From Serinus canaria (lineage: Eukaryota > Chordata > Aves > Passeriformes > Fringillidae), in contig NC_066326.1 of the NCBI RefSeq assembly GCF_022539315.1, forward strand, positions 9,192,601 to 9,256,600: a stretch of DNA of 64,000 nt, written 5' to 3'. How positions within the stretch are numbered: position 1 is the stretch's first letter; every line of letters starts with the position of its first letter. Positions 26,798-38,479 of the stretch are shown piece after piece. Below the pieces are notes generated by a model. That model saw nothing but the letters and a program-made list of their open reading frames with translations. It was not told the origin of the DNA and did no database searches. Position numbers and translations under genes: made by a program.

Positions 26798-29700
26798 ATC
26801 ACTAATGTTCCCATTCAATTAAAGTCTGGCATCTGGAAATTTCCTTAGGATATGTTTCATTAGAAGATTCATTTCACATTTTGATCAACATCTACAATTA
26901 GATCATGCTTCCACAAATTTCTTTTCTGCTTCCTTTTCCTCTCTTTTTCTTTCTTGAGATTGGGAGGCAGGACTTGAAAGTGAAGGTCTAAAATTAAATT
27001 CAGGATATTAGAAACTATTTAAAAACTGATTCAATAACAAAACAAAACTAAAAAAAAAAAAAAATCAATAACAAGCCAACAAAAAAAATTTACCTAAACT
27101 GAAGTAATTTGTTTCTTATTTTTTCTTTCCCTCACAAGCATTGGGAGGCAGCACTTAGTTCTAGTTAATGAAAAGAATACCTAAATTGTTTCCTGGAACC
27201 TCAGAATAGCTCAGATGTCTTAGTTACTACTTGGCTGGAAAAAAATTATTAGCAGTGAAAACAAGTCCTCAGCATTCATTACTTCAGCAGTTGGAGAAGA
27301 GGCAGAGCCTTAGAGAGCTCATACCAAAGCACTGTGGTTCTCCCATTAGTCAGGGCTGCATGTTGGTACAGGTTGGAACATCCTCCCTCGTGTTTTTGCA
27401 CCCTTGCAGCTTAGCAAGTCTGAGCTCCAGCAACTATAACCCTGGCCAGTTTATTAAGCAGGGGAGCATCTCAGTGATCACTGTGGCAAACCACAGTACG
27501 CAGGCTGATTCTTCATGGTGCCAGAGAAAAATGCAGGTAGCAAAACCCCCTCCATGCTGATTTTAGAGAGTCTCCCAGATTAAGTGTGCCACCAGGAAAG
27601 GTCCTTTGGCTTTCACCACTGTGCTGGAGTGAAGACAGTGCAACACATGAGTTTACTGTTTCCCAACTAAATTAAGCACCTACTCTGCCTTGCGGAACAG
27701 CGGTATCGCATCACGAGACTGTGCACGTGCTCCCACTGCCTCAATCACTCGATTCTGAAAAACACATGCCAGAATTTATAGGAATTGTCTTCCAGCACTG
27801 GGATGAAACCAGACAAAGCTCAAATAATGATCAATATAGATCTTCTCTAAAGACATCATCACAACCATCAAAGACGCCTCCAGTAACAGGACAGGGAAAA
27901 TGATACCAGCACAATGAAAGACCAGCTGGCACATTCCCATAAAGGCAAAAGCAGCCCTCCTATGGTTTTCATGAACAGCAGAAGATGAATCCTTTCAGAT
28001 ACAGTAATCCTGCAATCAGATACTGACAAGAACCACAAATAAATGCAAATCAAATCCAGGGCTTTAACAGATTATAGGGAATGCAAAGGAGAGTCAGTAG
28101 AACGCACCAGATCCCAGCACTCAGAGCACAGACGTTTCACTGAAGATCCAGGTGAGCAAAAAGGGCGCCAGTCCAAGCCCTGCTTCCTGAAACTAGCTTG
28201 TATCTAGAGGGCTAATTCTTACAAGGAAGCAGGCAGGCTCATGCCTCCTCTGACTGCTACCATCCTGCACAGCCCCCAAGCTGGGATGAATCAAAGTCCT
28301 TCATCTTCCTCCAAGATGCCCTTATGCAAGATTGGGAGGGTTTAGCTCAGAACTTGGCTACAACAAACAATTTGAAGTTTCAGGAGGAAAAAAAAAAACA
28401 ACAGCTACAAACGAAAACAGAACAGACGGAGAGGCTGTCAGTGAGAAGAAACTGATGTCCTTGTGAGTTTGCTTTGACAGGCAGCAGGAAGGTCTGAGAC
28501 AGAGAAGAAGACGACAGAAGAGAAATAATGTCAAACTACCCAATTCAGCAGTAAAGCTTTTACCAGAAAAAAATCTCAAGCATTTCTGGGGAGTGGCTGC
28601 TTCATCTTCTTCTGAAGTTGTCCTCGTCTGTTGCTTTCCCTCTCCAGCTGACACTGAAATTTACACTGAAAAATATACTATGCTTCCCTGTACCCATCAC
28701 TGCTGGCTAAAGGAACACTCCAGAAAGCAAACAGCAACAGTAGAGGACAGAAAGTACCATTACTTTTGTCTTCTGTTGGACAGTGCTGGATAGCACACAC
28801 CCCACACAGGCAACCTGGGTGGGTGCTTTTTCCTTCAGAGCACACCCAACATACAACTGGCACTGCTTAATTTGGCAGGCAGCCTCTCTCCAGGCTCACG
28901 GGGCCACCTTCGGCAGCAACAGAGACTTTTCAGGCTGGTTTAGTCCTTGCAGGCTCTGCTGGCATTGCCAGGAAAGCCCAAGCGTGCCAGCAACAGCAAC
29001 ACTCCAGCAACAACTCTGCTTCACACAAAGACGGGCACTGAAGGGAACAGCTCTGCACACTCATTACAGCCCTCTGTCAGCTATTCCCTCTGCCCTTATA
29101 TGGGAACATCCCGTGGCCCCGCTGGGAATATGATGCTGTTGGTGGACATGAAAGGTAAGGCAATACCTGAGCTGTCAGCAGACGAGGGCAGAATTTTTCT
29201 GTTCTGAAAAGCAAGCAGAGTCTTGGAGCCTGAACTCTTTACAGCACTCACATGGGAGAAAGTAGAGATTAAAAGTGTCAACTGCTGACAGTCTGCACCC
29301 ACCTTTCTCAAGAGTTATGCTGGTGATTTTAATCTTATTAAATATTGTAATCGTATTACTAACCTAACTCTTTTCACATGTTAGGAAGAAATTTAAAGAG
29401 AAAATTCCATATATGACCACGCTATAGTAAATGCTTTCTGGCCAAATCTCAGTTCAGGGCAAGTCCCTGGCTTGCAGATTCCAGTTCAGCTGCACACAGG
29501 TGTGGATGTGCATAGAAATAGTCTGCTCAGCACCAAACTGCCTACAAGTCCTTCCCTGCCAGATTCTTCTCAATCCATAACTAGTTTGCTCTCTTCTCAG
29601 GTGATCTGTTAGGCATTGCCGGCCTCTCAAAGTGACCCTATTAAAACCTGTGAAATTCCATGCCCCATTTGGAGAAAGGAGAAACACCAATTTCCCCATT

Positions 29701-30229
29701 ACAATGCAAAACCACATAGCAAAAGAGCTCAGTGCATTAGCTTCCCCCTGAATGAGGGTGAATGCTTCCATCGCTGGCTTAGCCCCCTGACGTCACACAG
29801 GCACATCATTAATAAAAGTCATCGATTTCTGCATTGCATACACAAGGCAGAACACTTCTGTGATCCCTATTCAAAAAGTGAGGTCACAAACGAGCAGATC
29901 ACATTCAGCCTTACACAGAATAGAGCATTTGTTTAAGTAAAATACTGACCCCGCTGTTTTACAACACTCAGAGTTGTAAGCCCCTTCCTCTTTGTAACTA
30001 GAGCAGCACTCCAGAGGCTCTCCCAGGACTACTCCTGTTCCAGACTGCTGCCCTGAGATAAAGCAGCAGTCACAGAAAGTTTAGATTTAAGAAAATAAAG
30101 ATCTCAAATTGCAACTCCTGGAACACAAAACACACCTGCTCAGAGGGGCCCAAACACTTGCTGCAAACTCCTTCAAAAGGAATGTGTTCAAGGTGGAAAA
30201 CGAGATCTCCAGACCAGCAGGAATTGCCC

Positions 30230-31230
30230 AGTCAGTGCGCTCCGAGGAGCGGGGCCAGGGCCGGGCAGCTCCTCCAGCGCGGCCGCACGGGCTGCCCGAC
30301 CTTCGGCGCGGTGCCACCTCCCACCGAGCCATACCCAGCTCGCGGGGGACTCGCCCGGTCCCACCGCTCCCCGCTCCCGGCAGCGCTATCGCCGCCGGAG
30401 GGGCTCGCCAGCATCGCCGCCCGCTCCCGGCTGCTCCTCCGGGGCGCGGAGCCGCGGGGACCCCCACCCTGCTCCCCGCAGAGCCAGCCGCGGGGGCGGC
30501 TCGGAGCGGGGGTTTCCCGGCCCACCGGAGCCCCCTCGCCCCGCCCGGGAGGCGCCGCCGCTCCGGAGGGGCCGCGCCCATCCCCCCACGCGGAGACAAA
30601 GCGCGGCCCCCGGGCGGCACCTGCCGCCGGCCGCTGACCCCTGGCAGCGCTTCCTCGCCCCGGGCCGGGCGCGGCGGCGGCAGCAGCCCGCGCTCCTCTC
30701 CCCGCGGCCCCGGTGCCCGTCGCCCCTCACCTGCCGGGCGGCCGCCCCGCTCCGCTCCCGCCGCAGCCACCGAGCGCTGCCCGCACCGAGCCGCGGAGCG
30801 CCCGCCCCGCCCCTCTCCCCGCCGGCCGCCCCGCCCCCCGGCCGAGCTCCTCCAATAGCAGTCGTCCGCTCCCCTCGAGGCCCCGCCCCCAGAGCGGCCC
30901 CGCCCCGCAGGATCCGGCTGTCCCCCTCCGGCACGAGGCCGGCGGCGAGTTCCCATTGGCCGGCGAGGGGAGGGGGCGTGTCCAGCGGCCCCTCCGCGCC
31001 CCGGGCCGTGCCCGGGATGCCCCCCGTCCCGGGGGCCGGCGGCGGCCAAGGGCTTCTGCCGCTGGGCACGGCCAGCCAAGGGCTTCTGCCGCTCGGCACG
31101 GCGAGCTCCGCCTTCACCGAGCGAGGCCCGGGCTAGACGAGTGTTCTGCACGTTGCCGCCAAAACGAGCGGCGGCTGCCGGCCGGTCCGAGCGCACAGCG
31201 CTGCGCCAGAGGGGTCCGCGGCGCCGCTGA
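30230..31230. promoter_or_regulatory. CpG island promoter, gene unassigned
   Basis: About 1 kb of very GC- and CpG-rich sequence in an AT-rich background. It holds GC boxes (CCCGCCCC type), a plus-strand CCAAT at about 30853 and an inverted CCAAT (CCATTGG) at about 30954, as in housekeeping promoters. On the minus strand the sequence GGCAG followed by GTGAGG gives a good splice donor with the exon ending at 30731; there is no ATG in the preceding ~110 nt, so it could be a non-coding first exon of a leftward gene. I see no equivalent strong donor on the plus strand. Very long open frames cross the island on both strands (up to 552 codons on the minus strand), but these follow from the lack of A/T and carry no recognisable protein. 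Confidence 0.7.
31045..31104. repeat. 30-bp tandem duplication inside the CpG island
   Basis: Two adjacent 30-bp units begin GCCAAGGGCTTCTGCCGCT at 31045 and 31075 and differ at only a few positions, so the duplication is fairly recent. Confidence 0.8.
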
Positions 31231-34200
31231 TGAGAGCTGGGCTTAAAGCTGTGTATTTTGGAAGAAACCGCAGCATTTCTCTCCCCTCTGCGTTTGTAGC
31301 GATGTAACTTTGCATTCAGCCTCGACGAGCCTTTGTGCTCGGCTTTCCCCACCGAGAGATGCGAGTGAGTGGGGAGCTGCTGCGGGCACGGGGCACAGGG
31401 CGTAGAACCTGACAGCGAACGTGACAGCGAACCCAGCTTGTCCCCTACACACGCAGCATCGGCAGGCACAGCCCAGCTCCAGTTTGCAGCGTATGTGGGA
31501 ACCAGCACACGAGCCAGATTGAAGAATGTGACAAAAGCATAGTTATCTCCAGTTGCAAAACAGCGAAGGACATACCATTCTAGCTGGAAGTCGGTGGAGA
31601 CAAAAGCACCATAAAGCAGAAGCGCCTGAAGTGATATGTATAATATAAACTGACTGCTGGTTTTGTGATTTTTATTCCTGTGAAGCTGGAAGCTCCAGTT
31701 ATGGGCAGAGCAGAGGCTGGTGCTCTGTGTAAGAGACAAAGGCATTTCTTGCCACTGAGAACTGACTGCATAAAATCGTCTCTCTGAATTAGGGGTAGGT
31801 TCTGTCAGTAACAGTCCTACAGAGGGACAGAATTAATGCTCCCATTTTTCTCGCTCACACTGTAACTTCTGTGTTCCCCAGATGTGCTGTGCTCTGCTGT
31901 GTTGTTGATCAGTGAATATACAGTTAGTCTAACAACTGGCTTGCTATACATGCAGTGACTGACTGTGAGTACTGGTCATTTGCCTGCTGAGCTGACTGCC
32001 AGATGTTTGGCAACCCCAGACAAAAGATGGAGTTATGCCTTAAGCACCCGGCCACAAATTCTGTGTGGAGGAGAGAAAACATCTCTGAGGATGTGAAGAA
32101 ATGATACAGGAGCTGTAGGTAAAAGCAAACTGAGGAAGAGTGCGCTGGCCTGGGTTGTGCAAAGTACAGAATTTGCCTTATGCTGGGATGCCCATCACTT
32201 CTCCTTTTTGGAGACCTGCAGATCTCCATTGAAGGCATAATGCTGCTCTGAAAGTCTGAATTGGGCTTTCCTCCCACACTCATTTCTGACATTTCAGAGG
32301 GGCATAGTTGGTACAAATCCCACGTTCAGAAGTGTCATTAAACATCTACTGTCTTTGTTACAGTACATCAGTCTCTCTTACTCCCAGCCCCCAAATTTTA
32401 TGAAGGAAAAAATATGAAAGTCTGAAAGTTTAGAGATGCTGAGCAGTCCCCAGGATCTGGCAGCATGCCATGGTCTCCCAAAGGAAGGATTATTTCAGAG
32501 GCAACTGCTGGCTGCCTCTCTGGACCTTTGCTCCTTGGCCCTTCGTTATGCTGGAGAGTCCTTGGAGGCTGCTGTATGCAGAGCCCATGAGGGCTCCATG
32601 AGGAGATGATCCCTTACTTGTTCTTCTCCCAACACAGAAAAAGCCAGCCTATTACCACACCCCACTCACTGAAACGCTCTTTAGCTTAGAGCTTGCTGAA
32701 TTATCATCTCACTAATCAGACACATTTTAACTGCACTATAATTGCCTCTGCCAAAATCCAGTTTTGGTGACTAAGAGCATTAAAAAAAAAAAAAATCCCC
32801 TAACTTTTCTTTCCTCCAACCCATTCCTGACTCAAAACACTAATCCCCTTTGTGCCTTTCCTCCAGAGCCAGTCCCAACCTGCAGCCCCTTCTGTCTGGT
32901 AAAAAAGATCTGCAAGCTTCACTTAAAAAGCAGCAAAACCCCTATGAGAGCACATTTGAAAGGAGAGGCTTTTCCTTCTGTCCCATGGCAGGGTTGGTGC
33001 AGGCAACTGGAGATAGGGCCTGCCTTGGGAGCAGGGCAGGAAGAACTTCTGTGCACTTTAGGGATGTTACAGTGCCCCCCTCCCACCCCTCTTACAGCCC
33101 TTCTGAGTGACAAGGGTGTTGTAAAACCACTGTGGGATTAACCCTTCCCCCTCCTGGAAAGAGTTTTTATCAGTCTGCACAAAATTTTTGCGGTTCTTAA
33201 AAAAAAAACCAAACCAATCAAACCCTAGAGAAAAAGCTAATTCTCAAACATTATACAGCTGAAAATGGTGTCACACAAAGAAAAAAAAATTTGAAGAACA
33301 AATGAAAACAATTGTTGATTTCCATTTGTTCAGAAGGTTTGTTTTGTTGTGTTGTTTTTAGTATATTTAAATCCCCAAAGGATCCTTTTCTGTAAAAACT
33401 CTTGTTAATGTCTGGTTCTAAGCAGGTTAGCTGAGTTTCTTACGTAACTATTGTGATAATCACAAGGCAAGCAGCTGCTTATGCTCTTTTTGATTTCCTT
33501 CTTACTCTTCCTCCCCTCCAAGCAGGCGATGAGACAAGTTAAGAAAGTCACAAGGGATATGTGAATACTGTCTATAGCTTCTGGGAATAAAGTGTATTTA
33601 GAGCAGTAATTCAGGGACCAGCTGAAGGTTAACTACATCTGCCCTACTTCATATCTGACTCCATTCCTTTCAAGCTTTCTGTTGTCAGAACATTTAGAAA
33701 GAGCATTAAGGGGTTTGTTATGGCCATTTGGGCACCTACAGATCTGCTGGCAGCAGTCTGTTGATGTTTAAAGATCTGATTTTGAGTACAAAAAATAGCC
33801 AACACCCCAGAACCCGCAGGGGTAGAGCAAGAGACTGACACACACCTATTTGCATAGGTTTGCCTTTCTCCCTGCAGAACACTGCAAAACAAGCTTGGGA
33901 CACTTGTGGCAATCCCTTTATCTTGGAGCTCTGTTGCTGTGTTTAAGCACAGACCTTCTCAGATTATCCAGCTGCCAAGCACCAGAAATCTCACTTCTCT
34001 TTGCTTTGTGAGTGAGGTCATGAATGTAACTTCCTAGCAAAAATCTGGCAATAAAATACAGTTCTAAATATAATATGGACAAATCCAGCATTGTCTGCCT
34101 TTTCCTAGCTCACAAACCTCATTTCTACAGCAAATCTCAAACCTTTTTCTGAGGTAAACAGGACATCTCTACCACTCCTATGCTCCACAGAGGGAAGTAT

Positions 34201-34327
34201 TTGTTTTTAGAAGGTATGTTGTCAAAGGAATTGTCTTTTCCAAACAAACAGATACAAAGAAATCAACAGGAGCACCTGCAACTTCCGACCAGGATCCTAG
34301 AATGTTGGAACATTCAAAACCCAAGTA

Positions 34328-34350
34328 TTAATAAATAAATAAATATATAT
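34328..34350. repeat. (TAAA)n/(TA)n microsatellite
   Basis: Three to four tandem TAAA units run directly into a short TA repeat. This is a simple sequence repeat with no other signal. Confidence 0.8.
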
Positions 34351-34996
34351 CCTGATTGTTACACTACATCTAACTGCTTTTGTCCTGTGTTCTTAAGCAA
34401 CATTTTCTAGTTCTCTCATGAGTGGAAGGAAGGGCAACTTAGCTCTTCAGAATGCACCTACTGTTAGAAGTCTGCAGTGACCTCATTCAAAGTTATTTCC
34501 ATAGCCACAAGCTGTTTGCTTTTGAGTTACTGGTGGTTTCTCAAGGAGCAGTAAGAACCCAAAATAGCTTAGCATGGGCCAAGCTCAGGCCACTGCTATC
34601 CATTTTTCTATAGTTAATATCTATCAAAGGGCTTCCTGTTGCTCTTACCAGGTTCTCCCTAACTCAGCCTCTTTGTCCTGCCAGACAGAGGAACTAGTCT
34701 GAATGAGCACTGCCTTCCTCTGACCTGCACACAGTACCCAGGTCAGTCCTGTGTAGGATTTTGCAGCCACCATCCCCCTCAGATGAACACTGGGGCCCAG
34801 GGCTGGCTGAACCATCCTGCCTGGAGAGGTCTTTGCTCACAGAGTAAGAATTCAAGTCTCAAAAGGCCTTAGCAAGCAGAAATTACTTGTTGAAGAATGG
34901 ATCTGCTTAGAGACCTCATTCCAAAATGGAAACTCAGCTGTCTATTATAAACCTTTCTAATAACCCAAAGGTATGCAACAGAACAACAGAATGCTG

Positions 34997-35084
34997 TTTG
35001 GTGTGTGTGGTTTTCTTAGTTGGCTTTTTTATTTTTTTGGTGGGTTTGGGGTTTTTTTGTTTTGTTTTGTTTGTTTTTGTTTTA
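34997..35084. repeat. T/G-rich low-complexity tract
   Basis: A GTGTGTG run is followed by T- and G-only sequence with repeated GTTTT/TTTTG units, about 90 bp long. It resembles a degraded simple repeat. Confidence 0.65.
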
Positions 35085-37659
35085 GTAGAATAGACCTGAA
35101 GAGCACAGGCAAAAAGTATTCACTTAGTCCCGGCTGAATCATCAGGAAGCATGCACTGAGATGTCATGTGCTTGTGTAAATCACTGCTGCAAATGTACCT
35201 GAACTGAGGTGAGTGCCCAGGTAAACACCCCCTGCACAGCTGGGCTAGTTTTGTTCATGTATTTGCTGCCTGTGTTACCATGGCAAAGGTTTAGCACAAA
35301 GTTCTAAACAGATGATACATATAGTCCATGTTATAGCATCTTCCTGGATATTGCCTTCAGCCAGCTCAGGTACAGCTGCCACTGCTGCAGCCACACCTTC
35401 TGGCTTTGGGGTGCACATACAGTGCAGTGCCAAGCTACACATTTAGATCATTGCCACAATGGAGTGATGATTAATCCAGGATTGAGGGAATACATAAATC
35501 TTCTCTCCTAATTATTATATAGTCACAGTTAATTACAAGGGTTTTTCCCTAATTGAAATTATTCTGCTGTCACTTCACATAGGAGGATTTAGCAAGGAAG
35601 AGCAGAACTAAGTGAGCCATGGTAATTACTTGTAACACAGAGCTCTGCCAGCTGCACAGAGGATCTGTTCCTGAGTCTTCAAAACTTCCTACAAATGACC
35701 AGTTATCTTCATCTTGATACACACAACTTGCAGCTTTCCTCAAATTTCAGGTGTTATTTCAAACAATCATTTATTACAGATTTGTTTGCTACTGCTCATT
35801 GACTGTTCATACAGTCCTAGACTGACTTTTTCTTCCTGTAACTATACATAGGGTTAAAGCTACAAACTATCATAATACTCTCTTTAAATGGGTAAAAAGC
35901 AGATTTCTGTAAAGCAATAAACAGCTCTCAGTTTTCTATTCTTATTTATTGTACACAAGTTTAGCCTCAGACCTCTGCTCATTTTTGATGCCACCGAGTA
36001 CAATTCAGTGAGTGCTGCTTGACTTTCAAGTTTAGCTGCCTAACCTTCAGCATTCAAAAACCATGCTGATATATACATTCCACATGTTCATTGATGTCAA
36101 ATAAAAAATTCAGCCAGTTATAGTAAGGGGGGCCAAGTTTATGTAGTTAAAATGAAAAAATACCCCAAACCCCAAGCCAGAGCAAAATTTTCAGTGACTA
36201 GTGTGGCAAATTACAAATAGAACCATTGTACTAGTCCTTCCCCTTTAACTACACAGTTGTCTGGTTTTCATCAAGCTTCTGCAAGAAACATAACCTGTAA
36301 AAATATTTGTGAAATGATAAAATATTATAGATTTGAAAAATTCTATTGATCTGTATGCACACTTCTTGATACAGATGAGTGTATGGGAATTTTCATCCCA
36401 GTTCTGAAGCCAGCTGATCAAACTGATCTGACAAATATTTGTTACTCACTTCACACTCCAAATAATCAATGTATAAATCAGCAGTGGCACTTCCCAAAAC
36501 TGTCTTTTGCACTTTCATTTCTCTTACAGGTAGTGAATCATTAAAGATCATTCCTAACACTGTTTCTTTATTCTGTCATTAGCACACAATGATACCAAAT
36601 GAAGTGGGTGCCACATACATCCCTGTCCCAAAGATCTTGCAGTCTTAGGAGCTTACAATCAAAACTTCAAACTCTCTTAGAGCAAGAGAAGTCCCACGAC
36701 AGCAAAGTGTACCAGACAGGTGAGTTGCTCACACAAAAGCATTTCAACATGAAGTGAGCATGCTGCTCTTTTGTCTGCAGAGGTCCCACAGAAGTGCCTG
36801 TGAAGCAGGAGTTCCACACTGGATTTGCCTATCTGCTGCCATCACAGGGAGATAATGATTTCTTATCTGAGCCATACCAGAAACCTTGTGTGAGGCCACA
36901 CACAGATACTGATGTTTAACTGCTCAGGCAATTGTTTAGCCTCAATCAGCCAATTTTTGTACTTCCAGGAAAAACAGGCAGCTGGACCTTTCACTTATTT
37001 CCAAATATTATTTTGTAGTTTGTGTCTGTTACTGCTAATGTACTGGCTTAAAAGCACCTGCTGTAGAGTAGCATTTCAATTGCCAGGCAGGACAAGATTA
37101 GGAAAAAACCCCAAAACAACAAACCTGGAGAAGGTCCCAATGAGATACTAGCAGGATAAGAAAGCAATTGCTCCATAGGTGATTACTAAAACCACAAAAT
37201 ACCTTGGGAATGACGGGTTAAGGAGGCTGTAGAGAAAGCATAATTGGCTTATATTGTCAGAATAAGCACCATTATACTTAATACAGCTCTGTATCTGAAC
37301 CCTTTGCCTCTTTCCCTGCCTGAAGGGACATGTAGATATCAATAACAAAGAGCTGAAGCTTCAGAAACATTTTGAATACTTCAAGACAAACCATCCTCAG
37401 AAAAGGTTACCATGTGTAGCTTCAATGTATTTTAAGCTCATCATCCAGCTGTTTGTTAAGATAACTCCTAATGATTTGTGAATGAACAAATGGCAAAACT
37501 ATGAAAAAATAAAGAGCAAAATACAGAGAATTATACATGAGGCATTTAAATCAATGACAGAGCAAAGGAGTAATTGGAACAGGAAATCACAAGTCCAGCT
37601 CCAGAGTGAAAATCACTGTATATTTAATCAGTTGTATCATGTCCATCTTGAGGTTCTGT

Positions 37660-38210
37660 CACTTGGTCCAGTAGTGGCTCCACTGTGGGGGGGTGGAGAT
37701 GTAATAGGACTTCGTGGTGTCCTGGGGGAGGGGACAGGAGAACACTGATAACTCTGAGGGGAGGCAAGACTTGGGGGGCCCACCTTAGCTCAGTTCTGGC
37801 TCAGTGCAACTGAAGACTCCTTGTCCCCACACCAGGGGGAAAGGGGAATGGTGGGGATGGAGAGACACCAGTTCGTGGGTCAGGCCCCAAAACCTGTCTG
37901 TCCCAGCATTAAATGTGTCTGAACCCCAGAATCTCAAGGGGTCTGGGAGGTGGCTTGGGTACAGGGATCTGTGGGTCAGGGTACCCAGGGTATGTACCTG
38001 ATTACACTACAGGGCTTGTCCTGGGCTACTGGGGATGCAAACTGAGACCCTGTGGGGTGAGTTAGAGCCTGATGGAACAAGTGAGACCACTGTGGAATGA
38101 TGTGGAGCACTGGGAGCAAGCAGGGGTACAACTCAGGGTCTGAAGGGGCCATTTTGGGCCTCGAAGATGCAGTTTGGGGCTGAGAGGGGCATTTTGGGTG
38201 CTGTTTTGAT
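37660..38210. repeat. G-rich degenerate repeat region
   Basis: Plus-strand G runs of 3-7 recur every 15-40 bp. Related phrases reappear, such as CAGGGTCTGAAGGGGCCATTTTGGG and TTTGGGGCTGAGAGGGGCATTTTGGG within 38130-38200. It looks like a decayed minisatellite or an old repeat of unknown family, and it could form G-quadruplexes. Confidence 0.4.
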
Positions 38211-38442
38211 ACACAAGACTAGACAGTAAGAGTGAAACAGTCAATGAAATGAACAGATCAAGCTGTGGCATTTCCTTTGCTTGTTAAAAAGCACAGTGTG
38301 ACAGAGACTTGACATGGAGCCTGCAGCAGTAATGGGCTAAGGCTTTTCAAGTATTTCAAATATACAGGAGAAGGCATAATAAGAAACACTACAGCAGCTT
38401 TATTTGGACTTGTACTCCAGGTACTTAGAGTGCAAGTTTACC

Positions 38443-38448
38443 TTTATT
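38443..38448 (-). terminator. CCDC51: Polyadenylation signal AATAAA for CCDC51
   Basis: TTTATT on the plus strand reads AATAAA on the minus strand, 32 bases past the CCDC51 stop codon. A second AATAAA lies at 38399-38404. Either would give a very short 3' UTR. Confidence 0.65.
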
Positions 38449-38479
38449 AATCTACTAAGTTGTGGCAATTAATTAGGGA

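Larger units (their letters stand above)
9123..30229. other. About 21 kb without a recognised gene; possibly introns of a leftward gene
   Basis: No exon here could be assigned to a known family. Translated open frames on both strands are short and look random. Two exon-like segments with acceptor, open frame and donor are noted in the findings (28564-28653 minus, 29070-29154 plus), but neither resembles a protein I know. If the CpG island at 30.2-31.2 kb and the membrane-anchor exon at 8.9-9.1 kb belong to one gene, this stretch is mostly its introns. Homopolymer runs occur at 13437-13454 (T18) and around 27049-27064 (A). Confidence 0.35.
31231..38398. other. Intergenic stretch without recognisable genes
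   Basis: No coding exon, RNA gene or intact mobile element is recognised. It contains low-complexity pieces, listed separately (34328-34350, 34997-35084), and a G-rich degenerate region at 37660-38210. It separates the CpG island at 30.2-31.2 kb from the 3' end of CCDC51. Confidence 0.5.

Noticed and set aside
30087..31745. 552-codon open frame on the minus strand across the CpG island
   Set aside because: It is Arg/Gly/Ala/Pro-rich with no recognisable domain, and overlaps other long frames on both strands. GC-rich sequence lacks stop codons; the frame also continues unchanged into flanking AT-rich sequence without splice logic.
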